A DNA stretch of 64,000 nucleotides from Oceanicaulis sp. HLUCCA04 (lineage in GTDB: Bacteria > Pseudomonadota > Alphaproteobacteria > Caulobacterales > Maricaulaceae): contig LJSH01000006.1 of the NCBI GenBank assembly GCA_001314625.1, positions 1-64,000 on the forward strand, read 5' to 3'. Made by a program: the position numbers and the translations under genes. Positions 17,581 through 26,743 of this stretch are shown in pieces (the stretch's first letter is position 1; the number at the start of each line of letters is the position of its first letter). The notes beneath the pieces were generated by a model, which worked only from the letters and a program-made list of their open reading frames with translations, did not search any database and was not told the DNA's origin.

Positions 17581-19437
17581 ATGTTCCGCTTTTTTGAATC
17601 CCGCGTTGATCCCTTCCCCGCAACCGAGCCGGGTGTACCGCCGACAGGCCTGTTCGGCTTTATCGCCCACTACACGCGGCCGGTCTGGCCTTGGCTGATC
17701 ACGCTGTCCGTGGTGACGGCCATCCTGTCAGTGTTCGAGGTGGTGTTCCTGGGCTTTCTCGGCACGCTGGTCGACTGGCTGGCAGAAGCGGACCGGGAGA
17801 CCCTTTTTGCCGAGCACGGGGCGGGGCTAATCGCGATGGCGGCCTTTGTGCTGATTGGCTTCCCGCTGCTGGTCCTGATCAACTCGCTGATCACGCACCA
17901 GACCATCTTTGGCAACTTCCCGATGCTCGCGCGCTGGCTGGCCCACCGCTATGTGCTCGGCCAATCCATGAGCTTCTTCCAGGACGAATTTGCCGGACGC
18001 GTCAGCCAGAAAGTGATGCAGACCGCGCTCGCGATACGCGAGACGGTCATGAAGGTGCTCGACATCTTCGTCTATGTGGCGGTCTATTTTATCGGCGCGC
18101 TGGTGCTGGTCGGCGGGGCTGAACCCTTCCTGATGGTCCCGCTGATACTGTGGCTGGGCGGATATCTGTGGCTGCTCTTCCACTTCATTCCGCGCCTGCG
18201 CGATATTTCCATGAAGCAGGCCGATGCCCGCGCGGAAATGACCGGGCGCATCGTCGACAGCTATACCAATATCCAGACCATCAAGCTGTTTGCCCATGCC
18301 CGCCGCGAGGAAGGCTATGCGCGCGATGCGATGAGCGGCTTTCTGGGCACGGTCTACAGGCAGATGCGCCTTGTCACCGGGCTTTACACCCTGCTTCAGA
18401 CGCTCAACGCGGTACTGCTGGTGGCCGTAACCGCGTCTACCATTGTGGCGTGGCAGATGGGCCTGGTGGGGCTTGGCGTGGTCGCGGTGGCGGTCGCCAT
18501 CGTCATGCGCATCCGTGCCATGTCGGACTGGATATTGTGGGAAGTGGCGGGCCTGTTTGAAGCCATCGGCACGATACAGGATGGCATCAACACGATTGCC
18601 CGCCCGCGTACGATCACAGACGCGCCGGACGCGACACCTCTGCGCGTGAACAAGGGTGCAATCAGGTTCGAGAATATCTCCTTCCACTATGGCAAGGAGA
18701 GCGGCGTGATCGACGGGCTCAGCCTCGATATCGCGCCGGGGGAAAAAGTGGGACTGGTCGGCCGTTCAGGCGTCGGCAAGTCCACTCTCGTCAATCTGCT
18801 CTTGCGCTTTTACGAGCTTGAAGGCGGGCGCATCACCATTGACGGGCAGGACATATCAACGGTCACGCAAGACTCCCTGCGCCAGCAGATTGGCATGGTC
18901 ACGCAAGACACCTCCCTGCTGCACCGCTCGATCCGCGAGAACATCGCCTATGGATCGGCCGATGCCGATGACACAGCGATCATGGAGGCGGCACGCCGGG
19001 CGCAGGCCGATGGCTTCATCCCGGAGCTCTCCGACATCGATGGCCGCACCGGCTATGACGCCCATGTCGGCGAGCGCGGCGTGAAGCTGTCCGGCGGTCA
19101 GCGCCAGCGCATCGCCATCGCCCGCATCTTGCTGAAGAACGCGCCGATACTGGTGCTGGATGAAGCCACGTCGGCGCTCGATTCCGAGGCCGAAGCCGCC
19201 ATCCAGGAACAGCTATACCAGCTGATGGAAGGCAAGACGGTGATCGCCATCGCCCACCGGCTTTCCACCATTGCGATGCTGGACCGGCTAGTGGTGATGG
19301 AGGATGGCCGCATCATCGAACAGGGAAGCCACGAGGAGCTCCTGGCACGGGACGGCGTTTACGCGCAGCTCTGGAAGCGGCAGTCCGGCGGATTCCTGAA
19401 TGTGGATGGGCCGGAGTTTGCGGTAGCGGCGAAGTGA
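17581..19437 (+). CDS. ABC exporter, fused membrane and ATPase domains, predicted SoxR target
   Basis: The 618-residue half-transporter has an N-terminal membrane domain with six helices (about 35-340) and a C-terminal ATPase: Walker A GRSGVGKS at 394-401, signature LSGGQRQ from 503, Walker B LVLDE with D527/E528, and the switch histidine in IAHRLST. It resembles MsbA-type and multidrug exporters and should work as a homodimer in the inner membrane. Because its promoter carries a SoxR box, it may export redox-active compounds such as quinones, phenazines or their products. The substrate is not shown by the sequence. Confidence 0.9.
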   Translation: MFRFFESRVDPFPATEPGVPPTGLFGFIAHYTRPVWPWLITLSVVTAILSVFEVVFLGFLGTLVDWLAEADRETLFAEHGAGLIAMAAFVLIGFPLLVLINSLITHQTIFGNFPMLARWLAHRYVLGQSMSFFQDEFAGRVSQKVMQTALAIRETVMKVLDIFVYVAVYFIGALVLVGGAEPFLMVPLILWLGGYLWLLFHFIPRLRDISMKQADARAEMTGRIVDSYTNIQTIKLFAHARREEGYARDAMSGFLGTVYRQMRLVTGLYTLLQTLNAVLLVAVTASTIVAWQMGLVGLGVVAVAVAIVMRIRAMSDWILWEVAGLFEAIGTIQDGINTIARPRTITDAPDATPLRVNKGAIRFENISFHYGKESGVIDGLSLDIAPGEKVGLVGRSGVGKSTLVNLLLRFYELEGGRITIDGQDISTVTQDSLRQQIGMVTQDTSLLHRSIRENIAYGSADADDTAIMEAARRAQADGFIPELSDIDGRTGYDAHVGERGVKLSGGQRQRIAIARILLKNAPILVLDEATSALDSEAEAAIQEQLYQLMEGKTVIAIAHRLSTIAMLDRLVVMEDGRIIEQGSHEELLARDGVYAQLWKRQSGGFLNVDGPEFAVAAK

Positions 19438-19455
19438 CAGGGTGAAGCTGCGCCC

Positions 19456-20718
19456 TCACCCGGTCACAGGTCCACGCATATCAGGTGTGTCCGGCCCGGC
19501 CTCGTCCAGACTGCCGGCCAGATAGGCGCGGATGGCGTCATCATCGGTCAGGGCTATGGCTTGCCGCAGAAAACCGGCTGCCTGCGGGCCCCGTCCGGCG
19601 AGCCGGGCACAATGGGCGCGCGCCACCCACCAGGGCTGATGAGCGGCTATGCGCTGACGGTCGATCGCCTCAAGATCGGCCAGCGCCGCGTCAGGATCAC
19701 CCGCATCGGCCATTACGACCGCCCGGCCGATACGCGCCCCTATACTGTCGGTGCGCGTGACCAGCAGGTCATAGAGCGTGCGCAAGGCCTGCAGATTCAG
19801 TTGCCCGGTCGCCGCCCGTTGGACATGAACCGACTGGATAGCCGCCTCACACTGATAGCGGCCAAACCGGCCTGCGCGTGCAGCGGCAATCAGCAAGCCT
19901 TCCGCCTCGATGACCATGGTGCGGTCCCAGAGCTTCGGATTCTGTTCAGCCAACGGCACGAAGCGTCCCTCCTGGTCCCGCCGCGCCGCGCGCCGGGCGG
20001 CACAGTAAAGCATCAGTGCCAGCAGGCCTTTTGCTTCGGGTTCATCGGGCAACATCTCCACGATCAGCCGAGCGAGCCATATGGCTTCCCCGGTGAGAGC
20101 GCCGTGGGCGCCGGGCATTTCCAGCCTGTCATATCCGTCACCGAACGCGGCGTAGATCGCGTCCAGCACCGCGGCCAGCCGCTCGGGCATATCCTCCGGC
20201 CCGGGCAGCTCATAGCGCAGGCCGACATCACGAATGCGCGCCTTCGCCCGGACGAGACGCTGGGACATGGCGGACGGTTCGGTGAGGAAGGCGCGCGCTA
20301 TGCGGGCTGCATCAATGCCCAGAATGACTTGCAGGATCAACGGCGCACGCGCCGCGGCGTCGATGGCCGGGTGGGCGCACGCCAGCATCAGTTGCAGGCG
20401 CCGGTCGGGGAAGTCCGACGTTTCTGGATCGGGCATTGCCCGGCGCATCAGTTCAGGTTCGGCTAGCAGACGCACGGCGCGGCTCCGCGCCGCGTTCTTC
20501 AGCCGGTTGCGCGCCACCGTGACGAGCCAGGCTTCCGGGCTTTGCGGGACGCCTTGCACGGGCCAGGCGTTCAGCGCGGCGACCAGGGCCTCGCCCAGCG
20601 CATCCTCGGCAGCCGCGATGTCCTGATCATGCGCGGCAAGGATTGCGACCAGCTTGCCATAGCCGTTCCGGGCCGCCTGTTCGGCGGCCCGGTAGGACGG
20701 ATCAGCGTGGTTGTTCAC
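19456..20718 (-). CDS. ECF-type RNA polymerase sigma factor with C-terminal DUF6596/TPR-like extension (ECF42 type)
   Basis: The 420-residue protein has sigma region 2 near the N terminus (AEDALGEALVAALNAWP and PEAWLVTVARNRLKN), region 4 (about 130-175, with IARAFLTEPSAMSQRLVRAKAR as the helix-turn-helix) and a long helical C-terminal part rich in Ala and Leu. ECF42 factors have this layout and lie next to a DGPF/YCII gene, as here. The C-terminal part is thought to control activity in place of an anti-sigma factor. The start is GTG at 20718, overlapping the upstream YCII gene by four bases (GTGA). Confidence 0.85.
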   Translation of the reverse strand: MNNHADPSYRAAEQAARNGYGKLVAILAAHDQDIAAAEDALGEALVAALNAWPVQGVPQSPEAWLVTVARNRLKNAARSRAVRLLAEPELMRRAMPDPETSDFPDRRLQLMLACAHPAIDAAARAPLILQVILGIDAARIARAFLTEPSAMSQRLVRAKARIRDVGLRYELPGPEDMPERLAAVLDAIYAAFGDGYDRLEMPGAHGALTGEAIWLARLIVEMLPDEPEAKGLLALMLYCAARRAARRDQEGRFVPLAEQNPKLWDRTMVIEAEGLLIAAARAGRFGRYQCEAAIQSVHVQRAATGQLNLQALRTLYDLLVTRTDSIGARIGRAVVMADAGDPDAALADLEAIDRQRIAAHQPWWVARAHCARLAGRGPQAAGFLRQAIALTDDDAIRAYLAGSLDEAGPDTPDMRGPVTG

Positions 20719-21083
20719 GCGCTGGGCGCTGTCATCGGCGGCATGACCGGGCGGACCTCGACCGACGCTGTGTGCGCGCAAGGCGCCTTTGCAGCCCAGT
20801 CGATAGCCGTATCGAGGTCTGGCACCTCAATCACGACATAGCCACCCAGCTGTTCCTTGGTCTCGGCGAACGGGCCGTCATGCACGATGCGCTTGCCGTC
20901 GCGCACCTGCAGGATCGTCGCGGTCTGTGGTCCTTGCAGGCCATCCCCGTTCACAATCAGTCCGGCCTCTGACATGGCGCCGATGAACGCGCTCCAGCCT
21001 GCCCAGTAAGGTTGTGACTGGTGAGGGTCGGTGCGCGCCGCGAAATCGCCGGGAGTTTCTTTGAAGATGAGCATGAACTGCAT
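20715..21083 (-). CDS. YCII/DGPF-domain protein paired with the ECF42 sigma factor
   Basis: The 122-residue protein starts MQFMLIFKETPGDF and contains the DGPF motif in HDGPFAETKEQLGG, followed by YVVIEVPDLDTAIDWA. These features define the YCII-related DGPF family, typically encoded beside ECF42 sigma factors. An AAGGAG ribosome site precedes the ATG. The molecular role is not known; a ligand-binding or enzymatic partner in a stress response is the usual guess. The stop overlaps the sigma-factor GTG start. Confidence 0.87.
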   Translation of the reverse strand: MQFMLIFKETPGDFAARTDPHQSQPYWAGWSAFIGAMSEAGLIVNGDGLQGPQTATILQVRDGKRIVHDGPFAETKEQLGGYVVIEVPDLDTAIDWAAKAPCAHTASVEVRPVMPPMTAPSA

Positions 21084-21267
21084 GTCTGTGTCTCCTTGGT
21101 TTCCGGTTGGTCCGGAAGTAATGAAGACGCCGGAATGGCGGCTTCTGACAGGGTGACACGCCAGAGCGCCCTGTTTCGACAATCGGTAGCGCGGGAATTG
21201 CCGTCAGTCAGCAAAAAGCGCTTTGAAACAGGGTTCATCCGGACACAGGAAAGCAAACCCGGCCAAC

Positions 21268-21298
21268 AAAAAAGCCCGGCGTGATGGCCGGGCTTTTT
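21268..21298 (-). terminator. Rho-independent terminator downstream of ndk
   Basis: Stem AGCCCGGC (21273-21280) and GCCGGGCT (21287-21294) with a six-base loop. It is flanked by six A on the left and five T on the right, so it can terminate in both directions. It lies 22 bases after the ndk stop codon on the minus strand. Confidence 0.9.
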
Positions 21299-21320
21299 CA
21301 ATTCAAAAACGAAGCGGTGA

Positions 21321-21743
21321 CTAGCCCACCAGTTCCAGACCGGCAAAGAAATAGGCGATTTCCTCGGCAGCGGTTTCCGGCGCGTCAGAGCCATGTACGG
21401 AGTTGGCTTCGATGGATTCGGCAAACACCTTGCGGATCGTGCCCTCATCGGCATTGGCCGGGTTGGTGGCGCCCATGACGGTGCGGTATTTCGCGATCGC
21501 GTCTTCGCCTTCAAGCACCTGCACCACAACCGGGCCGGAAGTCATGAACGACACCAGGTCATTGAAGAAGGGACGTTCGCGGTGCACGCCATAGAAGGTC
21601 TCGGCCTGGGCTTTGGTCATCTGGATACGCTTTTGCGCGATGATGCGAAGCCCGGCATCCTCGATCAGGGCATTGATCTTGCCGGTCAGGTTACGCTTGG
21701 TGGCATCAGGCTTGATGATCGAGAACGTGCGTTGCAGCGCCAT
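21321..21743 (-). CDS. ndk: Nucleoside diphosphate kinase
   Basis: The 140-residue enzyme balances nucleoside triphosphate pools by ping-pong phosphate transfer. The phosphorylated histidine is H117 in [13 protein letters not shown]. The start [17 protein letters not shown] is the standard family N terminus, so the ATG at 21743 is chosen. It is followed by a strong terminator and is divergent from an ABC-F gene (97 bases between the starts), so it is probably a single-gene transcript. Confidence 0.97.
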   Translation of the reverse strand: MALQRTFSIIKPDATKRNLTGKINALIEDAGLRIIAQKRIQMTKAQAETFYGVHRERPFFNDLVSFMTSGPVVVQVLEGEDAIAKYRTVMGATNPANADEGTIRKVFAESIEANSVHGSDAPETAAEEIAYFFAGLELVG

Positions 21744-21840
21744 GGTTTGTGTATCCCTTTGGTGAAAGCTGGGGAGGAGTGGTTTGGCGCGGCTTATAGC
21801 GGCGCTTTTACCCGGTAACAAGGCGTGCTACGCGGCAGCT

Positions 21841-23727
21841 ATGCTGCACATCAACGATCTCACCTACCGCATTGAAGGGCGTATCCTGTTCGAGCAGGCA
21901 ACGCTGTTCCTGCCAGCCAAGACCAAGATGGGCCTTGTCGGGCGCAATGGCACCGGCAAATCGACGCTCCTGCGCCTGATCCGTGGCGAAACACATGCCG
22001 AAAGCGGCGATATCCGCATCCAGCCGGGCATGCGCATGGGCAGCGTGGAACAGGAGGCCCCCGGCGGGCCGGTTTCGATACGTGATTTCGTTCTGGCCGC
22101 CGATACCGAGCGGGCGTCTTTGCTTGCAGAGGCCGAAACAGCCACCGAGCCGAACCGTATCGCCGATATCCAGACACGCCTGGCCGATATTGATGCGCAT
22201 TCGGCGGAAGCGCGCGCGGGCGCCATCCTGCACGGGCTGGGCTTTTCCAATGACGATCAGCAACGCCCCTGCTCGGCCTTCTCGGGTGGCTGGCGGATGC
22301 GCGCCGCACTGGCGGCGACCCTGTTCGCCCGGCCTGACCTCTTGTTGCTGGACGAACCGACCAACTATCTCGACCTGGAAGGCGCGGTCTGGCTGGAGAA
22401 TTATCTGCAGAAATTTTCCGGTGCTGTGCTGCTGATTTCGCACGACAGGGGCCTTCTGAACGCCTCGCTGGACATGATCGCGCATCTCAAGGACGCAAAA
22501 TTCACCGTCTGGGACGGCGGGTACGACCAGTTTGAAAAGCAACTCGCCGAACGCCAGCGTCTGACCATGAAGCTGGTCGAAAAGCAGGAGGATGAGCGCC
22601 GGCGCCTGCAGGCCTTCGTCGACCGGTTCAAAGCCAAGGCCAGCAAGGCCAAACAGGCACAGTCGCGCGTCAAACGGCTGGAGAAGATGCAGCCCGTGGC
22701 GACCTCGGTTGCGGATCCGGTTGCGCCCTTCGATCTGCCGTTTGCGCCGCGCCGCATGGCCAACCCGCTCGTGCGCCTGGACGGTGCCGCGACGGGCTAT
22801 GATGCGGATACCGTGATCCTCAAGAACATGGATCTGCGCATCGACATTGATGACCGTATCGGCCTTCTGGGCCGCAATGGTGCCGGTAAATCCACCTTTG
22901 CCAAGCTGCTGACGGGGCAGATCCCCGTGCTCTCCGGATCCATGCGCATGCACAAGAAGCTGGAGATTGCGCATTTCGCGCAGCACCAGATCGACGCGCT
23001 GCATCCCAACACCTCGGCCTACCAGCATATTCTCGAACTGATGCCGGACGCCACCGAGGCACAGCGCAGGGCGCGTCTGGCCCGGTTCGGCTTGCCCGGC
23101 GACCGTCAGGAAACGCCCGCCAAGGACCTTTCCGGCGGCGAGAAGGCGCGATTGCTGATGAATCTGATCAGCTTTCACGGCGCGCATTTGCTGATACTCG
23201 ACGAACCAACCAACCATCTGGACATGGACAGCCGCGCCGCCCTGATGGATGCGCTCAACACCTATGAGGGTGCGGTGATCCTGATCAGCCACGACCGCCA
23301 CCTGATCGAGGCGTGTGTGGACCGGCTCTGGATCGCCGAGGGCGGGACCGTGAAGCCCTATCAGGGCGATATGGACGAGTACCGAAAGCAGCTATTGCGG
23401 CCCGAAACAGAGGGCAATGGACGCGGCAAGGCCAAACCGGACGCGAAGCTGGAACGGCGTAAGGACGCAGCCGAGGCGCGCTCCAGGCTCAAACCGCTCA
23501 AAGCCGAGGCCCTTAAATGGGAGCGGGAGGCTGAACGCCTCAAAGGCGTGCTGGCCACCATAGATACAGGGCTGGCCGTGCCGGGCCTGTGGGAGAAAGA
23601 CCCCGGCCTTGCTACCGAGCTCACCAAAAAGCGGGCACGCGCCGAAGAGCTTATCGAGGCAGCCGAAATGAGCTGGCTCGAAGCTGACGAGGCCTATGAG
23701 CAGGCGCGCGAGGCGGCGGGGATTTGA
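21841..23727 (+). CDS. ABC-F family ATPase (Uup/YheS-like)
   Basis: The 628-residue soluble protein has two ATPase domains and no membrane segments. Walker A motifs are GRNGTGKS (34-41) and GRNGAGKS (344-351); signatures are FSGGW (147) and LSGGE (430). Both Walker B segments read LLDEPTNYLD or ILDEPTNHLD. A charged linker (about 240-295) between the domains is the ribosome-contacting P-site motif region, and a helical C-terminal extension follows (about 525-628). ABC-F proteins act on ribosomes or DNA structures; the YheS or Uup subtype is the best guess. ATG 21841 is chosen for the family N terminus. Confidence 0.9.
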   Translation: MLHINDLTYRIEGRILFEQATLFLPAKTKMGLVGRNGTGKSTLLRLIRGETHAESGDIRIQPGMRMGSVEQEAPGGPVSIRDFVLAADTERASLLAEAETATEPNRIADIQTRLADIDAHSAEARAGAILHGLGFSNDDQQRPCSAFSGGWRMRAALAATLFARPDLLLLDEPTNYLDLEGAVWLENYLQKFSGAVLLISHDRGLLNASLDMIAHLKDAKFTVWDGGYDQFEKQLAERQRLTMKLVEKQEDERRRLQAFVDRFKAKASKAKQAQSRVKRLEKMQPVATSVADPVAPFDLPFAPRRMANPLVRLDGAATGYDADTVILKNMDLRIDIDDRIGLLGRNGAGKSTFAKLLTGQIPVLSGSMRMHKKLEIAHFAQHQIDALHPNTSAYQHILELMPDATEAQRRARLARFGLPGDRQETPAKDLSGGEKARLLMNLISFHGAHLLILDEPTNHLDMDSRAALMDALNTYEGAVILISHDRHLIEACVDRLWIAEGGTVKPYQGDMDEYRKQLLRPETEGNGRGKAKPDAKLERRKDAAEARSRLKPLKAEALKWEREAERLKGVLATIDTGLAVPGLWEKDPGLATELTKKRARAEELIEAAEMSWLEADEAYEQAREAAGI

Positions 23728-23760
23728 ATGCCGGGGCCCTTGACCGCCAAACCCTCGGCC

Positions 23761-24408
23761 CTAGTCGAACCGGCCTGCGACTGCTGTCGCGCCCGGACTC
23801 ACCGGAGGATCGAATCTCTCGCCAGCCGGTACCACCGCGATGAATAGCGCGTATCCTTCGCGGCTGGCGCGTTGACCAAACGTGGCAGCTACCCGGTCCA
23901 ACTCCCTGCGGGAGCTTATGAATGTATCGGACGGGAAGAAGTCCACGTTGGGATTATGTTTATGGAAGGTGTCGGTGGGGAAAAAGGTATCACTCGGAAA
24001 GGCCTGCGTGAACGCTCTCTCCAGCCCGCGCCGGTCAAGACGGACGTCTCCGCGCTCGGATATTTCGACCGGGACTTCGGCCTGAGCCGTCAACCGGCCC
24101 GATCCATCAACCGCCATGACCGACAGCTGAGCCGGCACGGATAGACCGCGAACACCGCGCTCGGCTCCAAAACGGGCATTCTCGCCAAACCAGTTCGCAA
24201 AATCTGCCGCCGCAATACCCCTGTCCCCGGCACGCTCCGCCAGCGCCGTAACGGCGCGCTCATCAAGGTGCAGGGTGTAGTTGTCGCCGCGCTGCGCGCC
24301 AGCAGCCCCCGATGCGGCAACCGTCAAACTGGCTGCCATAGCCAGTGCAAAAAGCGGTGCAAGCAACCGCACGTTCAATGCCGTAAATCTTCCGGATAGT
24401 TGGGCCAT
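23761..24408 (-). CDS. Secreted protein with three FP(S/T)DTF motifs, function unknown
   Basis: I do not recognise a family. The 215-residue product begins with a signal peptide (about 12-38, ending GAAGA). The middle is ordinary mixed sequence. At 137-163 it has FPSDTF, FPTDTF directly after it, and FPSDTF again, separated from the first two by HKHNPNVDF. The DNA coding for this stretch (23920-24000) is visibly lower in GC than its surroundings. A GGAGG ribosome site precedes the ATG at 24408. The next gene upstream on the same strand also codes for a secreted unknown protein. Confidence 0.65.
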   Translation of the reverse strand: MAQLSGRFTALNVRLLAPLFALAMAASLTVAASGAAGAQRGDNYTLHLDERAVTALAERAGDRGIAAADFANWFGENARFGAERGVRGLSVPAQLSVMAVDGSGRLTAQAEVPVEISERGDVRLDRRGLERAFTQAFPSDTFFPTDTFHKHNPNVDFFPSDTFISSRRELDRVAATFGQRASREGYALFIAVVPAGERFDPPVSPGATAVAGRFD

Positions 24409-24528
24409 AGCCTGTCCTCCCTGATCGTTATCAATCGAACAGGACAGGCGACGGTGCCCGGCGAGAGCGGACGGACCGGCTGCCCGGTCTGTTCGTCTGT
24501 TCAGAGCGGTCAAACTAGACAGATGGAC

Positions 24529-24546
24529 GCCGGGCTTCAACCCGGC
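24529..24546. other. GC-rich hairpin between two secreted-protein genes
   Basis: GCCGGG (24529-24534) and CCCGGC (24541-24546) with loop CTTCAA lie just after the stop of the 24558-25241 gene (minus strand). There is no T tract, so a terminator role is only possible. Confidence 0.4.
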
Positions 24547-24557
24547 GCCCGACTGGT

Positions 24558-25241
24558 TCAGTCATTACTGTTTGCCGGGTCCATGAACATGGACAGGATC
24601 AGCGCCGTCACCGCCACGATCGCCCGGTCTTCATCGCCCTCGTGCGGTACGTAGAGCATGGGCCGCATGATGCGGTAATCCATGCCGCCAATATCGCGTC
24701 CGTCCGGGGTGGTCAGGATATAGCCCGGCACGCGGCCTGTCGGCAGGCCGATGCCGCCGCTGAGACGCCGTGTTTCAAACTGCAAGGTTCGGCCATCAAG
24801 CGTGATCTGGCCCGCCCGCTCGGTGCGCGCGCGGGAGAAAAATCCGCCCGAGCGCGAGAAGGCCAGCTCGAAGCTGGCGTCCTCGAGAACCTCGCCATTG
24901 CGCGAGAAGCTGCACGAATAGGTGATGCGTTCGCGCTCCCATGTGATCACGAACGTGGTGCTGCTTTCGCGGCCCGCACAGTCTACGCTGAGCGGTCCAT
25001 CTTCAAAGCCCGGCCCTTCGACCGTAAAGGCATTGCGGACCCGGTCCAGCGACCGGATTCCCATGACGCGCATACGCATGCCGCCGACGGTGAACTCACC
25101 GCTCCACGGACCGGCGCGGTAGACATTGCGGCCGTCCTCCCGCAAGGCACGCATTTCAACATGCTCGCTATTGGCCATCATGGCCTCAGCGCCCGCATCC
25201 TGCACCAGCAGCGCTGCGGCCATCATCAACACAGAAATCAT
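24558..25241 (-). CDS. Secreted protein of unknown function
   Basis: I do not recognise a family. The 227-residue product has a short signal-like hydrophobic start (MISVLMMAAALLVQ, then AGAEA). The mature part looks like a beta-rich fold, with alternating hydrophobic strands, two cysteines (VDCAG and YSCSF) that could form a disulfide, and a hydrophobic C-terminal segment (IVAVTALILSMFM, about 208-220) that could contact a membrane. It lies on the same strand as the FPSDTF protein and the carbonic anhydrase. Confidence 0.6.
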   Translation of the reverse strand: MISVLMMAAALLVQDAGAEAMMANSEHVEMRALREDGRNVYRAGPWSGEFTVGGMRMRVMGIRSLDRVRNAFTVEGPGFEDGPLSVDCAGRESSTTFVITWERERITYSCSFSRNGEVLEDASFELAFSRSGGFFSRARTERAGQITLDGRTLQFETRRLSGGIGLPTGRVPGYILTTPDGRDIGGMDYRIMRPMLYVPHEGDEDRAIVAVTALILSMFMDPANSND

Positions 25242-25299
25242 CTTGTACTCCCCGGCCTCTTTTCCAGCCCGGCGAGGTTAGGACATAGGCGCGCCGTTG

Positions 25300-25875
25300 T
25301 CAGCCAACAGGCAAAAGGCGGCCCGTCCTGACATCATACACAAAGCCGTGAACCGGGATGTCTGGCGGGGTTAGCGGGTGGTTGCGGATACGCTCCACAT
25401 CATCGCGAACGCTTTGCTCCAGTCCCTTGAACGCCAGCCATGCGACATGCCAGCCCTCCTTTGAGCCGCCGGACGCTTCGGTATTGCGCCATTGTTCGCC
25501 GTCAAATTCGGCCGTCGTCAGGCTGGTTTCCAGCAGGCCGGCAATCGTCGGCCCGTCAAACAGCTCCATGCCGCAATCGGTATGATGGATGACGAACCAT
25601 TCGCGGGTGCCCAGCAGCTTGTGAGATATGACCAGAGACCGGATGGCATCATCGCTGGCCCGCCCGCCGGCGTTACGGATGACGTGGGCATCGCCCTCGG
25701 CAAGCCCGGCATATTTCGCGGGATCCAGACGGGCATCCATACACGTAAGGATGGCAAACGCGCGTGCCGGCGGCAGGGCCAGATCACCCTTGTCGAACGC
25801 GCTTGTATAGGCGGCATTGGCTGCCACCACCTCATCATAAACCGCGCTGGTCTGGCGTGACTCTTCGTTGCTCAT
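25300..25875 (-). CDS. Beta-class carbonic anhydrase
   Basis: The 191-residue enzyme interconverts CO2 and bicarbonate. Zinc ligands fit the beta class: C45 in CMDARL (with D47 and R49 as the Asp/Arg dyad), and H98 and C101 in HHTDCGM. There is no signal peptide, so it is probably cytoplasmic. It is shorter than typical plant-like beta enzymes and resembles the compact bacterial subgroup. It stands alone, with about 60 bases to the downstream gene. Confidence 0.9.
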   Translation of the reverse strand: MSNEESRQTSAVYDEVVAANAAYTSAFDKGDLALPPARAFAILTCMDARLDPAKYAGLAEGDAHVIRNAGGRASDDAIRSLVISHKLLGTREWFVIHHTDCGMELFDGPTIAGLLETSLTTAEFDGEQWRNTEASGGSKEGWHVAWLAFKGLEQSVRDDVERIRNHPLTPPDIPVHGFVYDVRTGRLLPVG

Positions 25876-25991
25876 TTTCGCACACTCCCTCGGTCAACAT
25901 TGACTATGGGCAGAGCCTAAGGCGCGGCTGCGATGCAGCGCACACCAGCATTGCTAAATGATATGCGAGTTTTGCTTAAGGGCTGCCGGAA

Positions 25992-26285
25992 TTAGCCGCA
26001 GGAGACGCGCTCCACGCGACCGTCATCGCCGACCACGATATTCATCCGGTCGGAGCGATAATCCATCGTCACCGCATCGCCGCGGCCGTAAATCCGGTGC
26101 GGAACCGGCAGGGTGGAGGTATCAATCTCGCCCCCGAGCTGGCCGACCAGCATCTGAAACTCGTCAGCCGGGCATTCGCGCCCGCCCGACGGATCGACAA
26201 TATTGTCCTGCGGCGCGTCACTGACCGGCGTCGCGCAAGCGGCCAGCAAGGCGAAAGCCGCAAATGCGGCAGCGTGTCGGATCAT
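25992..26285 (-). CDS. I78-family peptidase inhibitor lipoprotein
   Basis: The 97-residue protein has a lipoprotein signal (FALLAAC with C17 as the lipidation site) and a small domain with two cysteines (ECPADEF and VSCG). The pattern VPHRIYGRGDAVTMDYRSDR is typical of the I78 (elastase inhibitor AFLEI-type) family. It should sit in the periplasm, anchored to a membrane, and block serine proteases. Its ATG overlaps the holC stop by four bases, so it is probably co-translated with holC. Confidence 0.8.
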   Translation of the reverse strand: MIRHAAAFAAFALLAACATPVSDAPQDNIVDPSGGRECPADEFQMLVGQLGGEIDTSTLPVPHRIYGRGDAVTMDYRSDRMNIVVGDDGRVERVSCG

Positions 26286-26731
26286 CCCTGTTTCTCCCAG
26301 CGTCCCTGATCGGACTGTTTCCAGTAGGATACAGCCGTTCCGGACTTTTTCATGGCCGACCACAATGACCGCGCGCCCTGCTTGGCCGCCTGATCGCTGT
26401 CCTCGAACAGAAGGATAACGCGGCTCCACTCGTCCGGGTTTCCCGGATCAACACCGCCCAGACAGAACAACATGTCCGCTGCATTCACATTTCGGGTCTG
26501 CGTGGAAATCAGAACCGGCTGACGCGGGGCGTGCGGCTCGCTGTCGCGCCCGTGTGGCAGGAAGCTCTCGTCGCGGAACGTCCAGAGCTGTGCATCCAGC
26601 CTGGAGGCCGTTTCTTCATCTGGCGCGACGACCAGCGCGCGCGAACCGCGCTCCAGAACTTTCTGAAGCAGGCCGGGCAGAACATCGCCCACACCGGCCT
26701 TTTCCAGATGATAGAACCAGAGCTCGGCCAT
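26282..26731 (-). CDS. holC: DNA polymerase III chi subunit
   Basis: The 149-residue protein matches HolC in size and pattern: MAELWFYHLEKAGVGDVLPG at the start, a middle VVAPDEETASRLDAQLWTF and the conserved SFLPHG segment. Chi links the clamp loader to single-stranded DNA-binding protein. It lies 12 bases after pepA and overlaps the I78 gene, giving pepA-holC-I78. Confidence 0.92.
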   Translation of the reverse strand: MAELWFYHLEKAGVGDVLPGLLQKVLERGSRALVVAPDEETASRLDAQLWTFRDESFLPHGRDSEPHAPRQPVLISTQTRNVNAADMLFCLGGVDPGNPDEWSRVILLFEDSDQAAKQGARSLWSAMKKSGTAVSYWKQSDQGRWEKQG

Positions 26732-26743
26732 CAGCGCGCGCTA

